From Furcasterigmium furcatum (taxonomy: Eukaryota; Ascomycota; Sordariomycetes; Glomerellales; Plectosphaerellaceae): a stretch of DNA of 64,000 bases. Location of the stretch: the NCBI GenBank assembly GCA_001599815.1, contig BCIA01000006.1:3598961-3662960 (forward strand). The letters run 5' to 3'. Under the pieces are notes generated by a model, which saw only the letters and a list, made by a program, of their open reading frames with translations, was not told the DNA's origin and searched no databases. The number at the start of each line of letters is the position of its first letter. Within the stretch, counting starts at the first letter, position 1. The position numbers were made by a program, and so were the translations under genes. Below are positions 19,692-30,705 of this stretch, piece by piece.

Positions 19692-21255
19692 TTCATCCAG
19701 CTCACCAGAGGAACTTGATGGCATCACTCTGAAACCGGGACGTACAAGTCCCCGCCATTATCTACTGCGCCTGCCGGACAACACCAGCCGTTCTCGCGGA
19801 TGGTCTCCGAGAAATCAGCGGCAGACAAGTCACTCATCCGGCATGGCCGCTCTACGGTACCAAGAGCATGTGCTGCGCAACCAACGGCCCTTCTATTCTG
19901 TTGCGGAAGGTCACACAGCCCTACGGGGCTGAGACGCGAGGCCGAGACTCTGGGACGACACCACCAACACCAGCCCGTTGCCTGACGTGTGCAGCCACAA
20001 GCATCTCGACCCGCACACATCTCCAAAGCGAGGACCCTGTCTGCTCGCATCAAATCGAGATTGGCAAGACATGCTGCAAAGTTGCTGACAATCACGCGGT
20101 GTCGGGCCCATCGAAGGCAGCCAAGCAAAGATGAACGGTCGCTTCAGCTTCCGCACCTGGACATTACTGGGGAATCACTATTACGGGATAGGAAACTCTG
20201 TCTCATGGAGGCTCGGCGTGCATTGGACAAGAGCGGTTCTAAGGGCCATTCCGGGGGATGGAGCTGCGGTGCTTCATGACATGGATGCGCTGAGCGACCA
20301 CAGCGAATGACGATACCCACGAATAACATGATTTATGATCCTTGAATTCACCTTGGGCCTGACAAGTGAGGCGTGAGAGTGGTGGCATGCTTTCGTATGT
20401 ACCTTTGTTTGCCAAGCATCGGTCACTTCAATGGCTATCATTCATCATCCAATTACCCCCATGAAGGTGAAGGAGATGGGTATCCCCTCCTGGACATGAT
20501 CATCCAGTTAGCCGACCAATCCTCCCCTGTGATGTTCAAGGACAGCGTCGCCGCCAGATGGCCCGAGAATACTTGCCTGCATCACGATCCCGGATGGACC
20601 AGACCAAGATAGCCAGCCGGCCAGCCAGGCATGAGCTTAGCGTGAATTTCAGAGATGATCGTCGAATCTCCATGATCGTCCGGTCTAAAAATGGCTGGAT
20701 GGGCTCCCTGATGTAACGTAATGTCCCGACCCCAGCATCCAGCATCCCCAGATCAGTCCAATTGTCCATCAAACACCCCGTCCCGCATTGAACTGCTCTG
20801 ATCGTCCTGTGCAGACTGCCGAACTCAGGTAGCCTGCTTGGCGAGGCCCGGCAATGAAGCCACATGTCCCGAAATAGCACCCGCGCTGGGTGCCTGGTGT
20901 CGACTGACAGGGGGGCGGATGAGCTGCGCCTCGGGATCCAGGGGCCGCCCGCCGCTCGGCTGGGGGAATGTGGCTCGAGCCTCAAGGCAGCACAATTCCG
21001 ATCGCGACATCTTCGACCACGTTGTCACTCGGCGAGTCGAACTGCATACCTATCTCGCAGGCGAGGGCTAAAGGACACGACACGATACTGCCTGGCGGCG
21101 GCTGAGGCGGGCGTCAAAAAGCGTCGAGACTTCAGGAAGAACTTCAACGCTTCATGTCGAATTGCACGACATCCATCATTGATCGACCTAACCCGCAACC
21201 CACCTCGAAAACACCTCATTTCGCTCGCTTCTCCAGTCGCCGGCCCCTTGCCAGC
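19692..21255. other. Gene-free stretch
   Basis: Open frames here (up to about 150 codons, both strands) lack motifs and plausible splice structure. The last 150 bp are the pyrimidine-rich leader of the F-box gene. No repeats or transposon remains were recognised. Confidence 0.5.
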
Positions 21256-21990
21256 ATGGTCCTCTTCCGACGCCGGCCCGCCTTGTCCGGGCCCCCGGAG
21301 CCGAAGGCTCTCACCCCCTCCGCATCTCACTCCGAGTCTGTGTCTCAAACTTCAAGGGACTCGGACGACATCCCACTCGATGCGGACACCAGCACGCCGG
21401 CGACGCCGGCGAACTTCGCCGCGCTTCCCACAGAGCTCCACCTCCTGATCGCCTCCCACCTCCCCTACCCCGATGCCTTATCTCTGAAGCACACCTCCAG
21501 GCACTTCTTCGGCCTCGTCGACACGGGCGTCAGGCTCAAGGTCGCATGGCTCGTCAGTCGTTACGAGCTGCACCTCGACTGCCCGAACGACAGCCGCTGC
21601 GACCTGCGGAGCGATTCTAACTTCTGCGAGGGAACCGTGAGGTGAGCTATCCCGGGTCGTGCTTCGTCGAGGTGCCCTCCTTGCTGACCGACTCCCAGCC
21701 GCCTCATGCGCCGCCGCCGGCTACATATTGAATGCGAATCCCGTCCCGGCCTCGGCTGCCTCGTGTATAACACGCCCCAGTGCACGCATCGTGCGGCTCT
21801 AGCGGGACGGGCTTGGCTATCGCTCTTCAGGAGCATCATCCCCGGCGGCGTCGCGATCGCACTGTCCCGGATGTTGATGAGCTTCATTGTATTATTCCTC
21901 GCCCTTTTCATGGCGCGGCTGAGTTTGCAGAGCTGGGGATATTGGGAGAGCACGACTTCGGGAGTGCGAGAGATCATCAGGTGTGAATGA
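21256..21990 (+). CDS. F-box protein with a C-terminal membrane segment
   Basis: Two exons (21256-21641, 21699-21990; intron GTGAGC...CTGACC...CCCAG) give 225 residues. An F-box motif lies at about residues 54-90 (FAALPTELHLLIASHL...ALSLKHTSRHFF), the Skp1-binding element of SCF ubiquitin ligases. A Cys/His-containing stretch (ELHLDCPNDSRCDLRSDSNFC and, after the intron, HIECESRPGLGCL) could bind metal. A hydrophobic segment at about residues 185-207 (SRMLMSFIVLFLALFMARL) would anchor the protein in a membrane, with a short charged tail. Substrate and pathway are unknown. Start: the Met before VLFRRRPALS was preferred over an upstream in-frame Met because the intervening sequence reads like leader. 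Membrane-anchored F-box proteins are uncommon but known in fungi. Confidence 0.75.
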
Positions 21991-22222
21991 GTATGAGAGT
22001 CTCGAGGCGGTCTCACAGCCCCTGTGAGCATACTTCAACATAACGACGAGCTAGATTATGGGCTTTCGTTCTACTAATAATACCATGGAGGGACAAGCGA
22101 GCAGCGGCATTGGCGTTTACATATCATCAAATATTTTTACTATTTGCATATCCCGGGTTGGTGTCCACATATACCAGCTATGCTACTCCTCTCATAGCCT
22201 TGAAGTGGTGCCTCTTTCCAAT

Positions 22223-24018
22223 TCATGCACTCACCGGCTTGAATTCGCCCTCGTCGATCTCCTGGGCAAGGGGAGTGTACCTCCACCTGCTGAAGTAGGC
22301 GGGAGTCGAGCCGCTGCCGCCGTTGCTAGTCGCATAGGCTCCCACAAGTGTGCCTTTATGAACATGTTAGCTTGACGTCTCAGGCTTCCCGGATAGAAGC
22401 ACAGCTTACCATGGAAAGGTCCAAGACCTCCTGACACTATCTGAGCAGTTGCACTGCCCAACACAATCTCTTCGTCAGATTCACCCGTAGACGTTGCCGA
22501 CAAGACGTAGCGGTGATCCTGTGTCGTCGAGACCGTGAGCCGGACAGGCTTCCCAAGCCAGTCCTCCGGCACAGGTGTCAGTCTCGTCGCAACAGGTTCA
22601 ACGGCTGGCTGGCCCGACGACTCGACGAAAAGCTTCAGCTTGGGGACGAGCTTTTTGTCGGCGCAAGAGGGACGGTTGACAATGCTGATGTCGATATGCT
22701 GGTACTGCGTCAAGAAGACTGACAGGCCGGCTTCCTCGTCGAGCTCGGTCGGGTCAAACGAGACGTCGACTGTGAAGTTGAAGAGGGTCGCGGACTGCTT
22801 CCGCGAGATGAAAGCAAAGCCGTCCTCCTTGGGATCGAAGTTCTCCCCATCCGCCGTAAGGTTTACCCTCGAGGGGGAGATGCGCAGCGTGTTCGGGTGC
22901 TCGGGGGGCGACACTTCGAAGAGAGACTCCTTGGGCGGGCGCCAGAAGAGGAACGGCCTGGGGAGTTTCGAGCCCGGCTCGAAGTCCTCCTCGTCTCCTC
23001 CGTCGACCCAGTAGCCGTCTCCTGGGACATCCTTGTTCTTCGGTGGGAGAGGTCCCTCCATCGTGCCAAAGACGCGGTCGACATTTGGCCATCCACCCTC
23101 GGGCCAGGTGACAGGACTCAGAACGAGCTCGCGGCCCATGGGATAGATCTCCCACTCGGGGCCGGAGCGGGTAGCGAGAGCCGTGCACCACCAGTTACCG
23201 TTCGCGTCCTGGAAATAATCCACATGGCCGACGGTCTGGAAGAAGTTGTCGGTGTCCCTGGCGGTGAGGACGGGGTTGTGCTCGTAGCCCTCGTAGGGGC
23301 CCTCGATGGTGGAGGCTCGTGCGATGGACGACGAGTGGTTGGTCTCGGTGCCTCCCTCGCCAATGCTGAGGTAGTAGTATCCATCTTTCCTGAACAAGTT
23401 CGGGCCCTCAGGGTTGCGGTCGCCGGTGCCGTTCCAGACACTGTACGTCTCGAGGATGGAGCCGTCCGTGATGTCGATCTCGTGGAGGAAGATTCCTCGA
23501 GCAACGCCCATGTACACCTTGCCGTCGTCGTCCCAGAAGATGTCAGGGTCGATTTCCTTCTCGGGATTGTCGATCCTGACGGGATCGCTCCAAGCAGCAT
23601 CATCAAAGGGGTCGGTGGTGGTGAAGAGCAGGATGATGGGGCCCCAGCCCTCCGCCCAGGACACATAGCTCGTGATGTAGTAGAAGATGCCGTCGCGATA
23701 GCGGATGGTCGGTGCCCAAAGGCCCTCGTTCTGTCCGGCATTGCGGTACAGCTCGGGGACCTGGTCGTCGCGGGTGATGACATGGCTGGCCAGCTTCCAG
23801 TTAGTCAAGTCTCGGCTGGCAAAGACAGGGTGGCCGGGGAACGTGAGGAACGAAGACGTGGTGCAGAAGAATGTGTCATCCCATTCCGGCAAAAAGATGC
23901 AGCTGGGGTCGGGGTTGAAGCCTGGCAAGATCGGGTTGTTGTAGGTGGTGTTGGCGGCGCTGGAGAGGAGTCCATGAGAGACCATGAGGCCGGCCCACCA
24001 CGGCGAAGTGAACTTCAT
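22223..24018 (-). CDS. Secreted GH43 glycosidase (beta-xylosidase / alpha-L-arabinofuranosidase type)
   Basis: GH43 enzymes are inverting five-bladed beta-propeller glycosidases acting on xylan and arabinan side chains. A signal peptide (about residues 1-22, MKFTSPWWAGLMVSHGLLSS) precedes the catalytic domain: NPILPGFNPDPSCIF with the base Asp, EKEIDPDIFWDDDGKVYM with the middle Asp, and EGPNLFRKDGYYYLSIGEGGT with the acid Glu. A C-terminal beta-sandwich follows from about residue 350. Exons 22410-24018 and 22353-22223 (intron GTAAGC to AAAG) give 579 residues ending EIDEGEFKPVSA. The last codons overlap a strong GTGAGT, so another short exon is possible. ATG 24018 was chosen over 24078 because the TATA box lies only about 31-36 nt before the latter. 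Two GGCTAA sites upstream suggest XlnR/XLR-1 control. Substrate cannot be fixed from sequence. Confidence 0.9.
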
Positions 24019-24540
24019 GGCTGATGATGCGCAAACGAGAGCCTGTTCCCTGTTGGCAACGAACTCGAGAGGATTCATGGTGTATCAATTGACTCGGTGT
24101 CGATACGCCTTATATCGTCTCAGCCAGTGGGCTCAGACTCGACGACAGTCTTGCCCTTGGCACTCTCTTCTCCGGCGTGGAAGGTGATTGTCCGAGGGTT
24201 TAGCCGTCCATTGCGGATTTCTCCTTGCTCTATATTTCCTCTCCAGTCGGCTTCCACGCTGCAGAATGACCTGCAGAAGTGATCATCAGGCATTCGGCGA
24301 GGGAGCCAATGATCCCCTATTCATCCCGCCCCCAACCCCACGATATCCCCCGCCGTCCCATCGTTCACAACCCGAACCCGAACCGAAGCTGATCTCCAAG
24401 GACAAAAGCCGCTTGAGATAGTCCGAATACCTCGCATTCGAGACCCAGTTGCCGGAGAAACTCTGGAACCGGGATTCCCCGCACATGAGTTGAGCTATGC
24501 GCGCGAGTAGAACGTACAGAACGAACTCATTAGCCGGTCG
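24019..24540 (-). promoter_or_regulatory. GH43 promoter with TATA box and two XlnR-type sites
   Basis: Read on the minus strand: TATAAG at 24109-24114, GGCTAAA (the XlnR consensus) at 24199-24205, GTGGGG (fits the CreA consensus SYGGRG) at 24338-24343, and GGCTAA at 24530-24535. Order and spacing relative to the ATG suit a xylan-inducible, glucose-repressible gene. Binding is inferred. Confidence 0.5.
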
Positions 24541-26325
24541 TTCCAGCGGCCTAGGGACTCACGGGCCGAGGCGGCAATACCAGAGGCGCTATACAGCAGT
24601 GTTAGGCGTTGTCTTTGGGGTCCTTTGGATGACACAGTGCGGGCGAACTCGAGGAGATCGCTGGGTATCCTCATCGAACCAACGTGGTGGCGCTGAATAG
24701 TCGGGACATGATGTTGCATGGTCGTCGACTTTTCCGAGAACCCCTTCCGATATTAGGCCATGATCCCGTGATCGTGTCAAAGGAGCCCCAGAGCCTCAGT
24801 AGGCTGGTATCACCGCCGACTCAGGTGCTTCGGGCTGTCTCTGCAGAGATCATCGTGACCCTCTGACTTGCCTCGAGGAAGAAGAGACAATTTGGCGCCC
24901 CAGATCAGGCAATCGGCTGACAGCGAGTTCCGAAGTGATTTGGTTCAGTGCCATGGCGATGCTGGATCTTGGAGCTCCTACTCGGACCCGCATGAAAGAA
25001 AAGGCAGGGGGATTCGATGCGATGGAATAGATGGAGTTCAAATCCGACGTGGTGATCCGCGGGACTCGAGGAAGGAGCATATGAGGTGACTAATCACACC
25101 TCGCTGCTCGTCCACCCGCTGATTGCCTGGGTGACTGACACTGAACTCTTCATCTCCGGTCCCTCCACCATCAGCCTCTAAATCGCTTCATCGGACGATA
25201 CCCTCAGACCCCCAAAATGCTGTGATTGATCGACACACCGGCAGAGATAAGAATCGCGTCGAGACGCATCCCAAACGCAGTGCGTGGTGGGATACACGCC
25301 GCCATGACGCAGGAAAGCTCCGGTGGCTGACGATGACAGTGGCCAGCACGAGATTCCTCCGGAAGCTAGGTATCTTCCGCGGCCAGTTTGCCCATCGACT
25401 GCACGACCGCCCGGGTTGCCCCGCCTATTTGAGCACGATGTGAGAGCGAGCGAGAGCCATAGGCGTGCTAGAGTTCAGTCCGGCTCTGCCAATCCCCCTC
25501 GGTTCACCTGGCTGGCCTGGACCCTTTGACCTCGGAATCCGGGGTACGTCTCGGCCCTGTCCAGTCGGTGGTTCTGTCGCAGTGACTTGTCTCACTGTCA
25601 CGAGTTGCCACCCATTCCGACCTCGAAGACCCCAGGGTCGTTTGCGTCTGTCTTGGCGGCCGTCCATGTCACTCAATCAACCCTCACTATGGCATCAGTG
25701 GTGGTGCCTCGATCGAACCAACCGGCCGTTGTTATCTTCCGACTGCAACACGGACGCATTCGACCACTTGCCTAGGCCTTTCTCTCGTGCCTATCAAGCC
25801 GTCCAGGCTGCGACCTGTTCCCAATCCATCCAAGCGTCGGCTCTGGGGGCTTGTCTCGACCCCAGCTTTTGGTGGCGCCAATGCAGCTCCCACCCCCCAA
25901 AAGCCGGCCTGGCATGTGAAGACAACCGTCCCCTCCATTCGCTTGCAAAGTCACCGGCCGTGCAGCAACCACACCACCAGCTCTGCGATAGCCTACTTTA
26001 GTCTTTCCGTGCGCCCTCAGCTTCCCCTCTCTACATTTAGGACCGTTCGACTCCCACCTGTTCCTGTCGCTGCTTCTCCGGCCTCTCGAATCTCTCCTTC
26101 TCATTCATCCGCATCGACGACTTGCGCCAGCATCCTTGCAGGTTTCCTCCAGTCGACGTCAGCATGACCTGAGCGCTGCCTTTGTTCGGATTCTCGAGCA
26201 GCCCATCCAGCTTTGAGGCTCTGGATAGCACCTCGATCGATTATTCGCGACCGACCGCAACGCCGGTGAGAGGAATGTCCACGCGTTTGACCCGGACCTG
26301 AAGCACGAGCATATTCAGCGCCGCA
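24541..26325. other. Intergenic; long leader of the downstream membrane-protein gene
   Basis: This stretch is rich in short open frames with no motifs. The right third (about 25,700-26,320) is pyrimidine-rich and reads like the leader of the gene at 26326. No RNA gene or repeat was recognised. Confidence 0.45.
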
Positions 26326-27105
26326 ATGGCTCTCCTCAACCCAGCCTACGTGGTTATCGTGCCATTCCTGTTTGTCTTCACGATACCACTCGCCATATTC
26401 GCCGGCATCACAACGACATTTGCGTTCACAATTCTCATATTCCGAGTCGTCCTCGTATATACCGACCTGGCCCTGGCCCTTCTGCCGTCATACCTCACAT
26501 TTCGCCGCAACCGCCGATATCAGCCTCGATCCGTGTCATTAAGCAAGACACCCACTGCGGTGTCACCGACCTCCAAATCCAACTCCCGAAGCCCTTCGCC
26601 CGTATTAAAAAGCTCCTCGCGAACCCTCAGTCTCACTCGCATCCGAAGGACACGATCCCGCCGCCCCTCCTCTGTGGCTAGCCTGGCGGGGGCCGCGACT
26701 CCCATCGCAAATGAAGGCGGCCTGGGGCTCATCCCCAGCGTTGGATTTGAGCGTGATTTCGAGGGCATAGGCGGCTGGCGCATGGGCGACACCGATGACG
26801 AGCGTTGGACGATGATAAACTCGCGACTTGAACTTCCAGACCGGCAGCACACCGGCAGGCACCACCACCGAAGCCCCAGCGCCGGCGACGGCGGTATATT
26901 GATGATGAAGGGCCGGAATAGAACCAGAAGCGGCAGTCCAGAGACCGTGGTGTTCATGAGCGGCAGCCGGACGCCCATGTCGCCGAACAGCTCGAGGGTC
27001 AGGACCCCTGGGAGCGGGCCGCCGGTCATGACGACAATGGAGGGAAGGGAGCCAGAGTACTTCCCCTCGACGCAGTTGAAAAGCGCCCGTAAGGTTGCGG
27101 TCTAA
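26326..27105 (+). CDS. Small membrane protein with long basic Ser/Arg-rich tail, unknown function
   Basis: An intronless 259-residue frame. The first ~50 residues are strongly hydrophobic (VVIVPFLFVFTIPLAIFAG, TTTFAFTILIFRVVLVYTDLAL) and probably form a hairpin of two membrane segments. They are followed by a cytosolic-type tail rich in Ser, Arg and Pro with many S-P and R-x-x-S motifs (SRSPSPVLKS, RTRSRRPSS), likely phosphorylated and disordered, and a more ordered stretch GFERDFEGIGGWRMGDTDDERW. The overall plan is like uncharacterised Pezizomycotina membrane proteins. No enzymatic motif is visible. The start (CGCAATGGC) is the first Met of the hydrophobic hairpin and follows a long pyrimidine-rich leader. 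No function is claimed. Confidence 0.75.
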   Translation: MALLNPAYVVIVPFLFVFTIPLAIFAGITTTFAFTILIFRVVLVYTDLALALLPSYLTFRRNRRYQPRSVSLSKTPTAVSPTSKSNSRSPSPVLKSSSRTLSLTRIRRTRSRRPSSVASLAGAATPIANEGGLGLIPSVGFERDFEGIGGWRMGDTDDERWTMINSRLELPDRQHTGRHHHRSPSAGDGGILMMKGRNRTRSGSPETVVFMSGSRTPMSPNSSRVRTPGSGPPVMTTMEGREPEYFPSTQLKSARKVAV

Positions 27106-27400
27106 TGGATAATGATGTAACGCGACACATGTACTGTTACGGAAGACCAGGTCACGGATGGGAAAAGGCGGCGTCATGGGGTTTGATACCTAATAGGGTT
27201 TTCAACACGATTCTGCTTCTCTGCTGCAGCCATGGCGAGTTCTTCAGGGTGATCTCCGCCGATGCATTTCATCTAGTATACATGTAATCCGTACACGCTG
27301 GCATGGGCCTTTAAGGATATGATGCACCTCGCTTCCGCCATGATACAGATTCAAAATCTGAAGGACACTATCAAGTCCTTGATATCTCCTGGGAAAATAT

Positions 27401-28220
27401 TTACACCCTCGCAGCAACAAGACTCATGTAGATACCCCATATCAAGCCGATGAAGCTCAGAAACACAATGCGCCTGTGGACTGGGATGAAGCTGAAGCTA
27501 ATGATGGAAGCGATGGGCCAGATCTTGTACCCAGCGACGATGATCGGGACGGTTTCCTGTGAGAGCTTAGCATCGACGTCCCTTGCTGGCAATAAAACGC
27601 TACGATGAAGAATCAAAGAAAACAGGGCTGAAAAAGTGGCCGCGAGATGACATACCGTCTTGATATTGTACCAGATCTGCCCCAGCCCCTGCCCCTTCAT
27701 GCCGCCCATGAGCACCAGGAAGCCGATGGTGTTCATGATGGCGCCCAGCGTGATGCAGTCGACGAACCACTTTGTCAGCGTGTTCTTGAGGCTGAACTTG
27801 AGCTCCGGAGACGCGGAGGCGGTGCCGTCCTCGAGCCGGGCCGGGGATGGGTCTTCGGGCTTGGTGAGCTTGAGCTCAACGGTGGAGCCTTCCGGAGCCG
27901 GGCCCGCCTGGGAGACCTGGGCCGGGAAGCTGCGCTCGAGAAATTGCTGCCAGTGATAATTTGGCGGGGCAGTTATGAGCGTGAGGGTGATGAAGCGGAG
28001 GAGCTGGAGGAAGTCGAGGGAGAACGGGCGCTGGCATCAGGTCAGTCTTGGCGGCGAAGAGAATGGTGAGATGAGATGGTAGGGGCTCCTCCTCGGGGCA
28101 GGGCTGGGTTGTGTGAGGTCTGACCTGTTCTTGGTATGCCAGGATGAATTGGGCGCAGATGTTGGATGCCGACGACAGACCTGTCGCCTGTAACGTCGCG
28201 GTCGTGATTGGTGAGGGCAT
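27401..28220 (-). CDS. Mpv17/PMP22-family membrane protein
   Basis: Members of this family (Sym1, PXMP2, Mpv17) are four-helix proteins of the mitochondrial inner membrane or peroxisome, implicated in metabolite permeability. Exons 28125-28220, 27656-28030 and 27401-27556 join to 208 residues, all GT-AG with phase-0 junctions; intron 1 contains ACTGACC. Family landmarks: LQATGLSSASNICAQFIL at the N-terminus, PNYHWQQFLER after the first segment, and the C-terminal block YKIWPIASIISFSFIPVHRR followed by FIGLIWGIYMS. A Glu/Pro/Ser-rich insert (about residues 65-100) sits between helices. A GGMKGQGLGQIW stretch precedes the last intron. Whether it is mitochondrial or peroxisomal cannot be decided. 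The start gives the conserved N-terminal segment directly. Confidence 0.85.
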
Positions 28221-28914
28221 CTTGATGATGAGCTGGGGGTGAATGTGGATGAGAGCGTTTGCGAAGGCAGGTCAATCAACGATATTCTACCGGGGATCAA
28301 GTAGAAGGGCTAAGAGCGAGTGTCGTATGCGGTGACAAAAGACGGAAGACGAGAAACAGCGCAGACGAAATATTTAGGGGCGCGTTGATCTGGCTACGTG
28401 AACCGCGAATTCATCGACGCCGGATCCTGAAATCCCCTGAATGGGGTGGAGAGTCCGTCGTCACGTGTCGCCAATTGGGGACGCTGATGCGGCGCCGTTT
28501 TGGGGAAGATCTTCTTGGGACGTCGTGGAACCGCTCCGGTTTAAAGATCGGGACCGTTTCACTGGTTGATTAGGGACCTCAAGAATTGCATTGAGGTGAG
28601 ATATTATCTCAGTGCCCTCGGTCTTTGGTGGCTCCGGGCTGCCACTGAGATAGGGGCGTTCTCAGAGGTGCATGTTCAGTGCAACAGGCGCAAGAAGTCG
28701 AGCGGGAGAGCCAAGGCAATGAAGGAAAGGTCTCCAACAGGGCGACTTGAGAGGTATAAATGACAAAACGTCAATAGGATTTGCATTCAAATGTGGTATC
28801 AGGGCTGGCCATGCATCCAGAGCACAGGTTCCCCTGGCCCGACAGGGCCTCCAAACTCCAGACTCCCCAGCCAAGCAAGTTCATGTCATAAGTCGTACAC
28901 CCTCCCACCAAGAC
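28221..28914. other. Intergenic, Mpv17-family promoter and SPC24 3' flank
   Basis: A 694-bp stretch. A TATAAAT at about 28753-28759 on the plus strand is noted but no gene follows it. Nothing else was recognised. Confidence 0.45.
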
Positions 28915-29634
28915 CTACAACGTCTGCCAGAAATAGTTCGCGTAGAAGAACTTGCTGAACTTCTTGTCCATATTGACGACGTGCACGTCTCCCTTGCGGT
29001 CGTTGCGCACCACCGCGCGCGAGAAGACCTCGCGCTCCTTCTCATCGCGCTCAATGTCGATGCCCAGACTGCGGTATACGCTTAGGCGCAGCAGCACCTC
29101 GTCCTCGAGCGGGTCCTTGCCCATGCCGCGGCGGCGCGTGTCCTCGCCCTCGACGCCCTGGACCTCGAGCTCTTGCAGGCGCGCGGCGAGGTCGGCGGCC
29201 TGCTGCGCGAGTCGCTCTGCTTCGACCTCGGCGTCGGAGGCGGCCTTGGCGGTGCGGAACTTTTGGGTGTCGAGGCTGGCAATTTCGGAAGCGTGGGCGG
29301 TCGAGGAGTGCGTGCTCGTGAGCTCGGCGTGCTGGGAATTCATCGTATTGAGGGTCCGGGAGAGTTCTGGGGGTTTGTCAGTCGTAGTCGCTGGCTCGGC
29401 GCAGTCGGGCTGGGAACGCACTCTTGAGGGCATTTTCGGCTTCGCGGAGGCGCAATTCGCGCGCTTGCTGCAGGGTTGAGATTGATTCGCCGACGCGGGA
29501 GACGGCGAGCTTGTCTGGTGCGATGTTGAAGTTGTTGATCGTGTGGTTGATCAGCTGGGGGCAGAGTTAGCGCTGTGTCGGTGTTGCGAGGTTGGACAGT
29601 TGCATACCGTCGCTGGATCCTCTGAGAGAAGCAT
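28915..29634 (-). CDS. SPC24: Kinetochore protein Spc24 (NDC80 complex)
   Basis: Spc24 pairs with Spc25 at the centromeric end of the NDC80 complex and links it to the inner kinetochore. Exons 29608-29634 (27 nt), 29422-29554 and 28915-29366 join to 203 residues through GT-AG introns (GTATGC...CAG, GTGCGT...CAG). A short N-terminal helix leads into a long coiled coil (about residues 40-125: heptad-like KLSRTLNTMNSQHAEL, EAERLAQQAADLAARLQELE). The globular RWD-like domain follows, with EDEVLLRLSVYRSLGIDIE, VVRNDRKGDVHVVNMD and the family's typical ending KFSKFFYANYFWQTL. Length fits the fungal family (about 200). It is divergent to FIS1 with 429 bp between the start codons. Confidence 0.92.
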
Positions 29635-30063
29635 CTTGGCGAATTCGCAATCGCGATTTGACTATTCTATTCGTGAATCAACTTGGACAGTCGTTGTGGT
29701 CTTCGATCGCGGTCGCGTGGTGTTGATGTTAAAGTGTCGACGGCCCGCGCCCCCAGGGACCCGCCCGCATCCAATCCAAACACGGCAGCTGCATCACCAC
29801 GACGACGGGGTGAGCTTATCGCTTATCGCAACGCCCAGACGTCGGGTCCCGTCGTCATTGTGGCGCGCCGAGGAAAACCAGTGACTGGAAGTACTCTTCA
29901 ACCGACGGGAGCTTCAGCCACGTTCACTTGCTCCTCCACCAACGACTCCAGAACCATCACATCGCCTGAACATCACCAGTCTGGCTGTATATACTACCGA
30001 AACTCCTGCTCGTACTCATTTTAGCTCCTTCTCGTGGCCTTCAACGGCGGTCTGCACCCAGTA
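29635..30063. promoter_or_regulatory. Shared divergent promoter of SPC24 and FIS1
   Basis: A 429-bp interval between opposite start codons, with a pyrimidine- and C-rich half toward FIS1 and a CCAAT pentamer (CATCCAATCC, about 29769-29778). No further gene was seen. Confidence 0.5.
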
Positions 30064-30705
30064 TGCCCTCCGAACTTCCATGTACGTCTGCAACCCCTCA
30101 TCACATGCCTGCTCCAACTAATTGTCTCTGCCTAGATGCCCTCGACGCCGAGTCGTAAGTCACGAAGAGCCGCGCACATGGCGCTACGAAATAGACACCT
30201 CCGCTAACATTACATCTCAGGCCTCTCAAGGCGTCCGAGCTCCAAGTCCTTCGCGCTCAGTACGAGAAGGAGGGCGACATGGTCGGCGTCCAGACCAAGT
30301 TCAACTACGCTTGGGTAAGCTGCACCCCGGCCTCAGTCCTCCCTCAGAGAACATCTGCTAAATATCCATCTCCAGGGACTCGTGAAGTCCGATAACCGCA
30401 ACGACCAGCAACTCGGCGTCCGCCTCCTCTCCGAGATCTTCCGCACATCCCCCGAGCGTCGACGCGAGTGCCTCTACTACCTCGCTCTCGGCAACTACAA
30501 GCTGGGCAACTACGCCGAGGCGCGGCGGTACAACGACAAGCTCCTCGAGAACGAGCCCGCGAACCTGCAGGCGGCCAACCTGCGGCAGCTGGTCGACGAC
30601 AAGGTCGCCAAGGAAGGACTGGTCGGCGTTGCCATCGTGAGCGGAGTGGCCGTCGCGGCCGGAATGGTGGGAGCTTTCCTGATGAGGAATGCCAGGAGGA
30701 GATGA
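30064..30705 (+). CDS. FIS1: Mitochondrial fission 1 protein
   Basis: Fis1 is a tail-anchored outer-membrane protein that recruits fission factors for mitochondria and peroxisomes. Four exons (30064-30082, 30136-30154, 30221-30314, 30376-30705) give 153 residues; the first two exons are only 19 nt each. The cytosolic part forms a TPR-like bundle: LKASELQVLRAQYEKEG, FNYAWGLVKSDNRNDQQLGVRLLSEIF, RRRECLYYLALGNYKLGNYAEARRYNDKLL. A single C-terminal membrane segment (GVAIVSGVAVAAGMVGAFLM) and a short basic tail (RNARRR) complete the tail anchor. Length equals the usual 150-155. All introns are GT-AG (GTACGT, GTAAGT, GTAAGC donors) and each junction keeps the frame, which confirms the microexons. 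Start: MPSELPYALDAES is typical of the family's acidic N-terminus. Confidence 0.95.

Noticed and set aside
22897..24024. 375-codon plus-strand open frame antisense to the GH43 gene
   Set aside because: It mirrors a GC-rich coding strand, has no motifs, and the GH43 frame on the other strand is clearly real.
25465..26001. 178-codon plus-strand open frame
   Set aside because: Pro/Ser/Cys-rich with many rare combinations, within a leader region, and no motif.
28745..28765. TATAAAT element on the plus strand
   Set aside because: No leader or coding frame follows; probably chance in an AT-richer spacer.
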